A stretch of DNA of 24,924 bases from a virus. Of this stretch, positions 4,554 to 12,820 are shown one piece after another (within the stretch, counting starts at the first letter, position 1; every line of letters begins with the position of its first letter). The position numbers and the translations under genes were made by a program. The DNA lies in IMG/VR virus record IMGVR_UViG_3300041809_003475, positions 1 through 24,924 of that record, one strand, 5' to 3'. Under the pieces are notes generated by a model. That model saw nothing but the letters and a program-made list of their open reading frames with translations, was not told the origin of the DNA and ran no database searches.

Positions 4554-5855
4554 ATGCCCACACCTGCCATCTACTGCCGCTACACCGAGCTTTCCCCCAC
4601 GGACAAGCTCATAGAGAACCCCAAGAACCCGAACACCCATCCGGCGGAGCAGCTTGAAAAGCTTGCCCGCGTGATTGAACTCAATGGCTGGAGGGCGCCG
4701 ATCGTCGTCAGTAAGCGATCGGGCTTTATCACAAAGGGGCATGGGAGGCTACAGGCGGCCAAATTGAAAGGCTGGACGCAGGTACCGGTGGAGACGCAGG
4801 AGTATGCCAATGAAGCGGAAGAATACGCCGACATGATTGCCGATAACAAGATCGCGGAGTTGGCCGTGGGCGATGACGAGAAACTGAAGGAACTGGTTTT
4901 AGGCTTGAATGGCAAGATCGACTTGGGTGCCTTGGGTATGGCCGAAGGCGACCTGAGCGCATTCCTGCAGCCAGAGATTGTCGATGAAAAGGAGAACCCA
5001 AACGGCCTTGTGGAGCGTTCAAAGGCCTTGGGCGAAAAGTGGGGCGTCAAGCGCGGAGATATTTACCTCATCGGCGGGCAGCATAGGCTCATGTGCGGCG
5101 ACAGCACCTCGCAGGCGGACGTGGAGGCCCTTATGGCCGGCCAACGAGCGGAGCTACTCAATACCGACCCGCCCTACCTGGTCAACTATACCGGCAGCCG
5201 TCCGGACAACAACGTCAATTGGGAGGAAGGCAAGGATTGGGATTCCTCCGAGAACGTGGAACTTTACAAGACCTTCCTGCAGGTGGCTTACTCACACGCC
5301 ATCGTTGAGAGCGCGCCGGTTTATGTGTGGCACGCCGGCAAGGCAGGGTCGCAACTGTTGCGTGAGGCCTTTGGCGCAAATGGCATCCTGGAGCATCTGA
5401 CGATTATATGGGTCAAAAACAAGCCGGTCATCAGCTACAGCTGGTATGCCTGGCAGCATGAGCCGTGTCTGATGGGCTGGAAGAAAGGGAATAAGCCCGC
5501 GCGCAAGACAAAGTACAGCGGGCCCACGGTGTGGAAGTTTCTGCAAGACGGCGGAGACCTGAATCAGAGCGTCGACTACGATGCTCTCTCGACCGTGTGG
5601 GAGGTTGACTCTTTGGACGGCAAAGAACGCCCGGAACATCCGACCCCGAAGCCACCCCAGCTCTTTATGATACCGATGCGTCAGCACACCGAATTGGGCG
5701 CTATCTGCTACGAACCCTTTGCCGGAAGCGGCAGTCAGATTATCGCCGCGTCGATCATGCAGCGAAAGTGCTACGCGATGGAACTCTCCGAGAAATATTG
5801 CGGCGTCATCTTGGAGCGCTGCGTCAACTATGGACTGGAGGTGAAGAAAATCTAA
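4554..5855 (+). CDS. ParB-like domain fused to DNA adenine-type methyltransferase
   Basis: A 433-residue two-part protein common in tailed phages. The first ~90 residues are a ParB/sulfiredoxin-like domain (N-P-K-N-P-N-T-H-P near 22-30, then I-T-K-G-H-G-R-L-Q-A-A). The rest is an amino-methyltransferase with the catalytic D-P-P-Y at 205-208 coming before the SAM-binding F-A-G-S-G-S at 389-394. This is the beta-type order, with H-P-T-P-K-P shortly before the latter. It should methylate adenine N6 (cytosine N4 is possible) in phage DNA. The ATG at 4554 is preferred over an in-frame GTG at 4518 because it follows the small basic frame by one base. Together with the C5 enzyme it gives the phage two modification activities. 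The terminase small subunit starts immediately after the stop. Confidence 0.9.
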   Translation: MPTPAIYCRYTELSPTDKLIENPKNPNTHPAEQLEKLARVIELNGWRAPIVVSKRSGFITKGHGRLQAAKLKGWTQVPVETQEYANEAEEYADMIADNKIAELAVGDDEKLKELVLGLNGKIDLGALGMAEGDLSAFLQPEIVDEKENPNGLVERSKALGEKWGVKRGDIYLIGGQHRLMCGDSTSQADVEALMAGQRAELLNTDPPYLVNYTGSRPDNNVNWEEGKDWDSSENVELYKTFLQVAYSHAIVESAPVYVWHAGKAGSQLLREAFGANGILEHLTIIWVKNKPVISYSWYAWQHEPCLMGWKKGNKPARKTKYSGPTVWKFLQDGGDLNQSVDYDALSTVWEVDSLDGKERPEHPTPKPPQLFMIPMRQHTELGAICYEPFAGSGSQIIAASIMQRKCYAMELSEKYCGVILERCVNYGLEVKKI

Positions 5856-6395
5856 ATGGGCGCGCGCGGTCCAGTCACAGCACGGTCAAAGGTCGAGCCG
5901 AGGTTCAAGGTGGAGATGCCGATCAAGCCCGACACGCTCTCGCCGGTTGCCTCAAAGCAATGGGATAAGCTTGCGCCCATGCTCTACGAGGCGGGGGTCT
6001 TGACCGAGGCTGATGGCAGCGCCTTGGAGATCATGTGCGAGGCCTGGGCGACCTATGTGCGCTACAAGGAGATTGTTGACAAAACACCCGTGACGCGCGG
6101 GGCGAACCAGCAACTTATCATCAACCCGCTTGACCGGCTCAAAAAATCCGCCTTGCGGGACTATCAGAACTATCTGGACGGCTTTGGGATGACGCCGAGA
6201 ATGCGTCAACGCGTGAGCGTGGTGGAAAAGCCCAGGCGCCTAGCCGAGATCAAACAGGACATGAAGCAAATCGCAGCGTCAGTTGACAACGTGGAGGTTT
6301 CCACGAGCGACGACATCAGCGAAATCCTAAAGCGCCAGGCGGACAAGGAGGCCACTTTTCATGACCGAAATAATCCACAAACAAAACGAATATGA
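5856..6395 (+). CDS. terS: Terminase small subunit, P27 family
   Basis: A 179-residue protein with the order expected for the P27-type terminase small subunit: G-A-R-G-P at the start, a P-x-x-L-S-P-V-A-S-K-Q-W-D-K-L block, a helix with L-T-E-A-D-G-S-A-L-E-I-M-C-E-A-W, N-P-L-D-R-L-K-K-S-A and F-G-M-T-P-R-M-R-Q-R-V. It binds the packaging site on phage DNA and regulates the large subunit. The ATG directly follows the methyltransferase stop. The last 35 bases overlap the start of the large terminase gene in another frame, a long but common overlap for this pair. Family assignment is by motif order and position. Confidence 0.88.
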   Translation: MGARGPVTARSKVEPRFKVEMPIKPDTLSPVASKQWDKLAPMLYEAGVLTEADGSALEIMCEAWATYVRYKEIVDKTPVTRGANQQLIINPLDRLKKSALRDYQNYLDGFGMTPRMRQRVSVVEKPRRLAEIKQDMKQIAASVDNVEVSTSDDISEILKRQADKEATFHDRNNPQTKRI

Positions 6396-7989
6396 ACTCT
6401 ACTTTTGGGACAAGGCGGCCTACCTCAAGCACAAATTCTTTTTCGAGAAGTGTCTTTTTCACTTTGAGGGGGAATTCGCCGGAGAACCGTTCATCCTGAA
6501 CGACTGGCAGGATGACTGGGTGGCAAATTTCTACGGCTGGAGGCTCAAGGAAACCGGCTTAAGGCGCTACCGTGAGGGCGCGATCTGGATTGCGAAGGGA
6601 GGCGGCAAGACGGAGTTTGCGGCGGGCTTGTGCCTGGATGGGATTTGCAATGACGACGAGCCAAGCGCCGAGGGATACGTGGGGGCAAAGTCGCGCAAGC
6701 AAGCGGACTCTTGCTACACCAAGGCTCAACGGTTTGTTGAGAACAGCCCCTTCCTTAAGGACAAATTCACGGAAAGCTACGGGGAGTTGATCTATCGCCG
6801 GAAGATTGTGCATCCGACAAGCGGCTTGGAGCTTTGGGATACGAACATTTTCGGGGCGGTGAGCGCAGAAGGAAAGAACTTTCACGGGAAAAGCCCGCAC
6901 ATCGCGGTTTTGGACGAGATTTGGAACCAGACCGACAGCGAATTGTACTCGGCACTCTCAAAATCCCGCCGAAGCCGTCGACAGCCGATTTTTATCACCA
7001 TCGGGACGGCTGGAGAGCGCAAGAATGAGTTTGCCTGGGATCGCTGGTGCTACGATCAGTCGGTTTTGCGCGATTCGCTGAAGAACCCGCACTACTTGGT
7101 TAAAATCTACGCGCTTGATCCGAAGGACGACTGGACGGACGAGAAGAACTGGCTCAAGGCCAATCCATCGCTGGGAATCACTCCAAAACTCGAAGTCTTG
7201 CGTGACGAGTTTCTCAAGGCGCGCGAAAGCCCGCGACTGCAGAACGACTTCAAGCAATTCCATCTCAACATTTGGGTCTCGTCGTCAAGCTCCTGGCTCA
7301 ATCAGGAGAAGTGGCTCTCATGCGGCAGCAACGAGTACCCGCAACTCTTGGGCACGGAATGCGTGGCGGCCTTGGATATGTCTTTGACGACCGACCTGAC
7401 GGCGCTTGTGCTGGTCTTTAAGAAGGACGGGGTTTATTGGAGCCTACCGTTTTTCTTCATGCCAAGGGAAACGATCAAGGCGCGGAGCTTCGACGATCAG
7501 GTGCCCTATGAACAATGGATGCAGGACGGTTACATCATCCCTTGCGAAGGTGCGCTCATCGACCAGAATCAGGTCGTCGACAAAATCCTTGAGTTGAAAA
7601 AGCTCTATAAAATCAAGCAGCTGATCGTTGACCCGTGGAAGGCGGCCTATGTAGCGCAACGAGTGGAAAAGGATATCCCCGACATCGGGAAATTTGAACA
7701 GACTGTCAGAAATTACGGTCAGCCGTCCTCTTTCTTTGAGTCGCTTATCATTGAAGGGAAATTGAAGCATCCCAACAACCCCGTACTCAACTGGATGGCG
7801 ACGAATGTGGAGGTCTACCGCGACAACAACGACAATATGCGGCCGGTGAAGCCTGAGGGCTTGCGCGGGAGGAATCAGCGCATTGACGGGATTGTGGCGC
7901 TGGTCATGGCTTGCTCGGCCTTCATGGCAGGGGCGGAGAAAGACAAGCTCAATAGCGTGTATAAGGATCGAGGTTTGTTGATTGTATAA
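6361..7989 (+). CDS. terL: Terminase large subunit (packaging ATPase/nuclease)
   Basis: A 542-residue DNA-packaging motor protein. The ATPase half has G-G-G-K-T (80-84) in the Walker A position, preceded by I-A-K, and a Walker B A-V-L-D-E-I (182-187; Glu186 catalytic). The nuclease half has the acidic triad expected of this RNase H-like fold: Asp339 in A-L-D-M-S-L-T-T-D, Asp424 in I-V-D-P-W and Asp509 in R-I-D-G-I-V-A-L. Length and motif spacing fit the Terminase_1 family usually paired with a P27-type small subunit. It would cut concatemers and translocate DNA into the prohead through the portal. Normally the portal gene follows at once; here a leftward RhuM gene intervenes. Confidence 0.95.
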   Translation: MTEIIHKQNEYELYFWDKAAYLKHKFFFEKCLFHFEGEFAGEPFILNDWQDDWVANFYGWRLKETGLRRYREGAIWIAKGGGKTEFAAGLCLDGICNDDEPSAEGYVGAKSRKQADSCYTKAQRFVENSPFLKDKFTESYGELIYRRKIVHPTSGLELWDTNIFGAVSAEGKNFHGKSPHIAVLDEIWNQTDSELYSALSKSRRSRRQPIFITIGTAGERKNEFAWDRWCYDQSVLRDSLKNPHYLVKIYALDPKDDWTDEKNWLKANPSLGITPKLEVLRDEFLKARESPRLQNDFKQFHLNIWVSSSSSWLNQEKWLSCGSNEYPQLLGTECVAALDMSLTTDLTALVLVFKKDGVYWSLPFFFMPRETIKARSFDDQVPYEQWMQDGYIIPCEGALIDQNQVVDKILELKKLYKIKQLIVDPWKAAYVAQRVEKDIPDIGKFEQTVRNYGQPSSFFESLIIEGKLKHPNNPVLNWMATNVEVYRDNNDNMRPVKPEGLRGRNQRIDGIVALVMACSAFMAGAEKDKLNSVYKDRGLLIV

Positions 7990-8048
7990 TTGTGCAACAG
8001 GCTGCTGCACAAATCATTTAGCCTTTGTGCACCAGCTTGGTGCACAAA
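7990..8048. terminator. Two tandem hairpins between convergent genes
   Basis: Right after the terminase stop lie two inverted repeats built on the same half-site. The first pairs TTGTGCA (7990-7996) with TGCACAA (8006-8012) around a 9-base loop. The second pairs TTTGTGCACC (8024-8033) with GGTGCACAAA (8039-8048) around the loop AGCTT. They sit between the 3' ends of the rightward terminase gene and the leftward RhuM gene, where a two-way terminator would be expected. Neither is followed by a clear T-run, so they are not textbook intrinsic terminators; a protein-binding site or an insertion boundary is also possible. Confidence 0.5.
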
Positions 8049-8057
8049 GCCGAAAGG

Positions 8058-9047
8058 TTAGGAAGACTCCCTTTTTTCTTTCTTTATTTTCTTCATCTCG
8101 CGGTCAAAGTCTGAAATATAGTTTTTATCCTCCGCTTTGCGGTACTTAACGTACTCTTCCTCGGCTTTCTTAGCCGCCAATTCCGCACTCACGCTTCCCG
8201 CATTATCCAGAAGCTTACGTCCACTTACTCTTAAAAAGTCATCCAGCTTTCTTACCCAGTCTGCCATTTTCATCGGGTGCTTTTCGATAGCCTGCAGTTC
8301 AGCAAAGTCTAGATAAAGCGATACAATAAGGTTAAGCTTTTGTAGTTCATCCTCAGCCAAGTAGTTCTTGGCGATCTTGGCATCTTGGGGAGTTATGTAG
8401 TTCCCTTTAAAGCTCGTGAGGCCCATCAACGGTTTCTTGGAATCAGCCCTTTTGACGATGATCTCGGCGGCGGTATGCCCATGTACAGCAAAATGCATTT
8501 TATTCTGAACCGTCGCAAAGAACAGCTGGGTCAACTTGTCGTCTTTCAGATAGTCAATGCTGGTGGCATAGATGTCCGTGACTTTTTGATAAAAGTTCCG
8601 TTCACTGCTACGAATATCGCGGATACGCTGGAGCAGTTCTTCAAAATACCTTGAGCGTGCGCCGCCCTGCTTTAAGCGTTCATCGTCAAGCGTAAAACCT
8701 TTGACAATATACTCTTTGAGCCGCTGGGTCGCCCATATCCTGAACTGCGTGCCTTGAAGAGACTTTACGCGGTAACCCACTGAAATAATGACATCGAGAC
8801 TGTAGTAATTTGTGGGTTTTGTAGAAAATTCGGAATTTCCGAATTTTCTCATAGTCTCTGATTCTACCAACTCTTTTTCTTCGTAAATATTCTGAATATG
8901 CTCATTGATGGTCGATTTCGATTTATTAAAAAGCTCCGCCATCTGATCCTGGGTAAGCCATACGGTCTCATTTTCCAGGCGCACCTGCAGTTTAGTGCTA
9001 CCATCCGGCGTGGAGTAAAGGACAATTTGGGAGGGTTCCTTATTCAT
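8058..9047 (-). CDS. RhuM-family protein, inserted antisense in late operon
   Basis: A 329-residue protein of the virulence RhuM family, recognised by E-T-V-W-L-T-Q-D-Q-M-A-E-L-F with I-N-E-H-I-x-N-I-Y (25-57), Y-Y-S-L-D-V-I-I-S-V-G-Y-R-V (81-94), and G-T-Q-F-R-I-W-A-T-Q-R-L-K-E-Y-I (99-114). The N-terminal third is a helix-turn-helix-like module, the middle is helical, and the C-terminus is lysine-rich. The family is named after a Salmonella pathogenicity-island gene but has no proven biochemical activity and is frequent in mobile and defence-associated regions. Here it is the only leftward gene in the packaging/structural block. It looks richer in A/T than the genes around it and separates terminase from portal, which suggests a late acquisition. 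Confidence 0.88.
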   Translation of the reverse strand: MNKEPSQIVLYSTPDGSTKLQVRLENETVWLTQDQMAELFNKSKSTINEHIQNIYEEKELVESETMRKFGNSEFSTKPTNYYSLDVIISVGYRVKSLQGTQFRIWATQRLKEYIVKGFTLDDERLKQGGARSRYFEELLQRIRDIRSSERNFYQKVTDIYATSIDYLKDDKLTQLFFATVQNKMHFAVHGHTAAEIIVKRADSKKPLMGLTSFKGNYITPQDAKIAKNYLAEDELQKLNLIVSLYLDFAELQAIEKHPMKMADWVRKLDDFLRVSGRKLLDNAGSVSAELAAKKAEEEYVKYRKAEDKNYISDFDREMKKIKKEKRESS

Positions 9048-9178
9048 CTCTGGTTAAAGTCTAGTGCTATCTTCATAAGTAATCAACGACTCTTTTGTCT
9101 CCCGCTACTCTCCTGTCTCAAACTACTCCTGCTCCCGCATTGTTGGCGCTTTAAGAGGCAACCAGACTTGAGCCCAAG
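9048..9178. promoter_or_regulatory. Intergenic region with pyrimidine-rich tract
   Basis: This 131-base gap lies between the divergent RhuM and portal starts and should hold the RhuM promoter. Positions 9089-9138 are strongly pyrimidine-rich on the plus strand, with degenerate repetition of CTACTC, TCCTG and TCTC(CC) elements, so the RhuM leader would be purine-rich. No sigma70 pair stands out. Portal expression probably depends on read-through from a promoter upstream or on a promoter in this gap. Confidence 0.35.
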
Positions 9179-10450
9179 GTGGCAGGAATTCTTCAAAACA
9201 CAATTGGCGCGATAGGGAAACTCTTTCAGCGGTCGGTACAGACGAAAGAGGTTCAGGCGCTGTACAATCCCACGATCCTAAGCTCGGCAATCTCGCTTTA
9301 CAGCGAGCAGATCCGCACAGAAGCCACACCGGAGACGGCGATACAGGTTCCCTCGGTGGTCGCGTGCATCAACTCGATTGCCGGCACGCTCTCCACGGCC
9401 CCCATCGAACTCTACCGCAAGGAGGGCAAGCAAAACGTCCTGGCTGACGATACGATTCTTTACGACAAGCTCTCTTTGGAGCCCAACGAGGACATCTCCA
9501 CTTCCGACCTCATCCATGCCTTCATTCAGAGCTATCTTTTACGCGGCTTTTGGTTTTGCGATATCGTCTACAACAACTACGGCACCCCATTTCTGTACCC
9601 CTTGGATGTATGGCGCCACCTGACCTATCAGGAGGGCGGAGTTATCTCCTACGAGCTCTACCTCACAAGCGGAAAAGTGCTGCGCCGCTATGAGCCGGAG
9701 GTGCTGCATATCCGCAATTTCACGAAGGACGGAATAACGGCGGTCGACCCCATTCGGATGCTCAAGCCTACGCTTATGCTTGCGCTGCAGTTGCTTTCGC
9801 ACGGCGTCAATTGGTTCAAGAACTACAACGCCTCAAGCGGCGTGCTGTCGTTCCCTGAAGCTTTGGGCGAGGACGCGCGCGCCAATTTGAAGCGCAGCCT
9901 GGAGGAATTGCATTCGGGGGTCAGCAACGCGGGCAAGACGATCATCGTTGAACAGGGAGGAAAGTTCGACAAGACGACCGATACGCTCCTGGACAGCCAG
10001 TACGAGCAGATTATGACGGCGGTCGACAAGAGCATCGCGCGTTTCTTCAAGGTTCAGCCGCACAAGATTGGAATCTTGGATAAATCCTCTTTCAACAACA
10101 TCGAGTCCGAGAATTCTTCCTACCTGCGCGAGACCATACTGCCCATCATCGTGAAGTTTGAACGCGAGTGTAAAAGAAAGCTCCTTATCCCGAACCCCGC
10201 CTACGGGAAGAATTATTTCTACAAGTTTGATTTGGACGCGATCAATCGCGCCGAGATGCTGGCCACCTATCAAGCGTATCAGCTTGCGGTCGTCAACGGC
10301 ATCATGTCCCGCAACGAGGTGCGCGAAAAGCTGGGCTTGAGCCCCTACGTGGGTGGCGATGAATTTTTGACCCCGCTTAACATGCGCCCCGGCAATGCAG
10401 ATGCCAACCAACCGCCAACCCCGCCCAAGCCTCCAGAGGAAAAACCATGA
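9179..10450 (+). CDS. Portal protein, HK97 family
   Basis: A 423-residue HK97-type portal subunit. Characteristic blocks are V-P-S-V-V-A-C-I-N-S-I-A (about 60-71), P-N-E-D-I-S-T-S-D-L-I-H-A-F (about 102-115), the D-V-W-R region, H-I-R-N-F-T-K-D-G-I-T-A-V-D-P-I, G-K-T-I-I-V-E-Q-G-G-K-F, and R-F-F-K-V-Q-P-H-K-I-G near 285. A dodecamer of it forms the channel through which the terminase pumps DNA and to which the connectors attach. The start is GTG at 9179; no in-frame ATG exists between it and the upstream stop at 9152. It has no obvious ribosome binding site. The proline-rich tail and its TGA overlap the protease ATG by four bases. Confidence 0.95.
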   Translation: MAGILQNTIGAIGKLFQRSVQTKEVQALYNPTILSSAISLYSEQIRTEATPETAIQVPSVVACINSIAGTLSTAPIELYRKEGKQNVLADDTILYDKLSLEPNEDISTSDLIHAFIQSYLLRGFWFCDIVYNNYGTPFLYPLDVWRHLTYQEGGVISYELYLTSGKVLRRYEPEVLHIRNFTKDGITAVDPIRMLKPTLMLALQLLSHGVNWFKNYNASSGVLSFPEALGEDARANLKRSLEELHSGVSNAGKTIIVEQGGKFDKTTDTLLDSQYEQIMTAVDKSIARFFKVQPHKIGILDKSSFNNIESENSSYLRETILPIIVKFERECKRKLLIPNPAYGKNYFYKFDLDAINRAEMLATYQAYQLAVVNGIMSRNEVREKLGLSPYVGGDEFLTPLNMRPGNADANQPPTPPKPPEEKP

Positions 10451-11130
10451 TACACGAAACGAGAAATAATTTGGAATACCTGACGATACGTTCTGCCGAC
10501 CACGGTGGATTGAAGGTTCGCTCTCTTGAGGGGAACGCGGGGCGAGTGCTGGAAGGCTTGGCGGTAGTATTCAATTCCCTGAGCGAACCCTTGGGAGAAA
10601 TGCCGGATGGCCGGGCGATCTACGAGAAGATGGCGCCGGGGAGCTTGGACGAGTGTTTGAGGGGGAGCCCCGATGTCCGCGCGCTTTATAACCATGACAC
10701 GGGGGCGGTGCTGGGGCGCACCAAGGCCGGAACCTTGAGCTTGCTATGCGACCCGACAGGGCTGCGTTGTCAGATAAGGCTCACCGACACGGTGCTGGCC
10801 GATGATTTGGTCAAGAACATTGAGGCGGGAAACATCGACGGCATGAGCTTCGGGTTCCTGCCGGACTGGGAGTCGATTGATTACACGGATGGAGTCAATG
10901 ACGAAGGCGAGGAATGCTGCATTCGGACAATTACGAGGGTGCGGCTCTTGGCGGAGGTGAGTGTGGTAACCTTTCCCGCCTATCCGGCGACGAAAATATC
11001 CGCACGCTCGCTCCCTGACTTTGAGAAATTTATCAAGCCAAGGTCTGCTCTTGGCCACAACGCTTTAAGCCTCTCTAAACGGCGGCTTGAAATCCACCAA
11101 CACCAATTAAACCTATGGAACATCTCATAA
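10447..11130 (+). CDS. Prohead protease, HK97 family
   Basis: A 227-residue maturation protease that would cleave the scaffold-like N-terminal domain from the capsid protein during head assembly. The fold markers are L-E-G-L-A-V-V-F-N-S-L-S, then Y-E-K-M-A-P-G-S-L-D-E-C-L, the catalytic histidine in Y-N-H-D (His83), and the catalytic serine in G-M-S-F-G-F (Ser134). V-S-V-V-T-F-P-A-Y-P-A-T follows near residue 175. These are the family's usual positions. The ATG overlaps the portal stop (ATGA). The coding region runs 16 bases into the capsid gene, so portal, protease and capsid form one coupled unit. Confidence 0.94.
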   Translation: MIHETRNNLEYLTIRSADHGGLKVRSLEGNAGRVLEGLAVVFNSLSEPLGEMPDGRAIYEKMAPGSLDECLRGSPDVRALYNHDTGAVLGRTKAGTLSLLCDPTGLRCQIRLTDTVLADDLVKNIEAGNIDGMSFGFLPDWESIDYTDGVNDEGEECCIRTITRVRLLAEVSVVTFPAYPATKISARSLPDFEKFIKPRSALGHNALSLSKRRLEIHQHQLNLWNIS

Positions 11131-12470
11131 AAGAATATCGCTCGTTGACGGACGAGTTGAAAAAGATCAACTCCGCCGTCGAGAGTGAAAAACGCGGTTT
11201 TAGCGATGCCGAGAATTCTCGCCTCGCTGAAATCAACAAACGGCTTGAGAGCCTCACCCGCGACATCGACGCGGTGAAGGCCGGCAATGCCGCCATTAAT
11301 CGTGCCGACGAGTTCGAGCGCGCCCTCAAAGCCCCTCCGGCCAAATACAAACCCGATTACTCGAAGAGAGACCTGCGCGACATGGCGCGCTTCAGTCTTG
11401 CCCGCGCCATCAGCCTGAAGTCGCAGGGACTTGCCTTGGACGGCATTGAGGCAGAGGTCATGTCCGAAGGCGAAAAGGAAATGCGCGCGGTCGGCGTAGA
11501 ACCCCAGCAGACAACCGGTTCCTTCATCGTGCCAAGGACGGCGCTCAACATCATGGCCTTGCAGAAACGCACCGGCAATGACATCACCGCGACGGGTCAA
11601 ATAGCGGTAGCGGGGGACGCGGGCGGCCAGTTGATTCAAACGGATGTGATGCAGCCGCTCAACATGCTTTTTAATCCTCAGGTATTCCGCGACCTTGGAG
11701 TCCGGTTCATCGAGGGACTTGAAGGCCAGGTGAAGCTGCCGCGCCCCGGCTACGACAACACAACGATTGCCGATCCCTCGTTTGCGACTGAAATCGGCAA
11801 CGCCGGACAGGCTCAATACAAGTTCGACAGCGTCAGTCTCTCACCGAAACCCTTGACGACCTACATCAACATTTCCAAGCAGGAAATGAAGCAGGTGCCC
11901 TACGTCCAGGAGTTTGTTGTCAGCGAACTGACCACTCAGTTGATGAGCTACCTCGAAAAGGCCGCCATCAATGGTGCCACGAACGGCATGACGGGACTGC
12001 TTGCAACTACAAATCTGCCCGCCTACACGCTGGCCGACGCCACCAACTTCAAGATTGCCTGGGATGACCTTGTGGGCATGGAGGCCAATGTCGAGAACTT
12101 CAACGCTCTGCAGGGAAACCTTGGCTACCTGACGAACCCCTCGGTCAAGAAGCTGGCCCGCAAGACCCCGAAGCTCGGTACCACGTTCCCCGTGTACCTC
12201 TACGAGGATGGAGAGCTTGGCGACGCCGGCTACAAGTGCGCCATTACCCCGAACGTGCCCTCAAACCTCGGAGCCACCACCAATCGTTCCGCGCTGATCT
12301 TTGGAAACTGGCGCGACTTCGTTGTGGGTCTGTGGGGCGGTCTGGAGGTCATCGTCAATCCGTGGATTCTCGATATCAATCGCGAAGTCCGCGTGAGCTT
12401 CAACCTCTACTGCGACGCGCAAGTCCTGCGCCTGCAATCCTTCGCTGCGGCTACCACCATCGCGGCCTGA
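11115..12470 (+). CDS. Major capsid protein, HK97 fold
   Basis: A 451-residue HK97-type major capsid protein. About the first 80 residues are charged and helical (the delta, scaffold-like domain). The mature shell part begins somewhere before Q-T-T-G-S-F-I-V-P-R (about 134-143). Typical later elements are V-K-L-P-R, F-D-S-V-S-L-S-P-K (strand and E-loop area), I-N-I-S-K-Q-E (about 253-259), and a C-terminal F-G-N-W-R-D-F-V-V-G-L-W-G-G-L-E-V-I-V-N-P. The exact protease site cannot be fixed from sequence. The ATG has an A-rich leader ending AAACCT and no Shine-Dalgarno site, yet this should be the most abundant phage protein. A stable hairpin follows the stop. Confidence 0.95.
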   Translation: MEHLIKEYRSLTDELKKINSAVESEKRGFSDAENSRLAEINKRLESLTRDIDAVKAGNAAINRADEFERALKAPPAKYKPDYSKRDLRDMARFSLARAISLKSQGLALDGIEAEVMSEGEKEMRAVGVEPQQTTGSFIVPRTALNIMALQKRTGNDITATGQIAVAGDAGGQLIQTDVMQPLNMLFNPQVFRDLGVRFIEGLEGQVKLPRPGYDNTTIADPSFATEIGNAGQAQYKFDSVSLSPKPLTTYINISKQEMKQVPYVQEFVVSELTTQLMSYLEKAAINGATNGMTGLLATTNLPAYTLADATNFKIAWDDLVGMEANVENFNALQGNLGYLTNPSVKKLARKTPKLGTTFPVYLYEDGELGDAGYKCAITPNVPSNLGATTNRSALIFGNWRDFVVGLWGGLEVIVNPWILDINREVRVSFNLYCDAQVLRLQSFAAATTIAA

Positions 12471-12484
12471 AACTGACAACCTGT

Positions 12485-12512
12485 GCCGTCGCCGGTCTAT
12501 CCCGGCGGCGGC
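12485..12512 (+). terminator. Stable GC hairpin after capsid gene
   Basis: GCCGTCGCCGG (12485-12495) pairs with CCGGCGGCGGC (12502-12512) around a six-base loop TCTATC: eleven pairs with one G-U. It begins 15 bases after the capsid stop and is followed by TTAACCTC rather than a T-run. A hairpin here would be a weak terminator or, more likely, a block to 3' exonucleases that stabilises capsid mRNA and lowers downstream expression. The base pairing is visible; the role is inferred. Confidence 0.6.
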
Positions 12513-12529
12513 TTAACCTCAAAAACACC

Positions 12530-12820
12530 ATGTCAAATCCAACCACCATCACCTCCAACAACGGAACCCCTGTTTTGCTTTACGCAGGAGATGGCTCCGC
12601 GAAGGGCATCACGATCCAAGGCAATATGAAGGGCGGACGCACAAAGCTTCAGCTTTCGCGCGACGGAGGTGCCACTTTCTTTGACGCCTTTCCTTTTGAA
12701 TCAACGGTGCTGCAGTCCATGTTGCGCTATCACCTGGTCACGGTCAACTCTAACACCAGCGTCTACGCCACGCTTGTCGGCGCGGGCACGAACCCCTCTG
12801 TCTCTATTTACGTCGACTGA
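12530..12820 (+). CDS. Small head-region protein, possible decoration protein
   Basis: A 96-residue protein rich in T, S, N and G with an all-beta look: T-P-V-L-L-Y-A-G, G-I-T-I-Q-G-N, T-K-L-Q-L-S-R-D-G-G-A-T-F-F-D, H-L-V-T-V-N, and V-S-I-Y-V-D at the end. The start at 12530 follows an A-rich AAAAACACC leader; the open frame extends upstream only as a shadow of the capsid gene. Its place directly after the capsid gene and its small beta-rich composition suggest a capsid decoration or head-stabilising protein. No family motif is recognised. It ends with a TGA that overlaps the next ATG. Confidence 0.55.
   Translation: MSNPTTITSNNGTPVLLYAGDGSAKGITIQGNMKGGRTKLQLSRDGGATFFDAFPFESTVLQSMLRYHLVTVNSNTSVYATLVGAGTNPSVSIYVD

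Noticed and set aside
649-8029. Identical 14-mer ATTTAGCCTTTGTG at 649-662 and 8016-8029
   Set aside because: About one repeated 14-mer is expected by chance in a window of this size. Although both copies lie in intergenic DNA, they are not at equivalent positions relative to starts.
7990-8048. Hairpins as integron attC-like recombination sites
   Set aside because: They lack the conserved outer GTT/AAC boxes and unpaired extra-helical bases of attC sites, and no integron integrase or cassette array is present.
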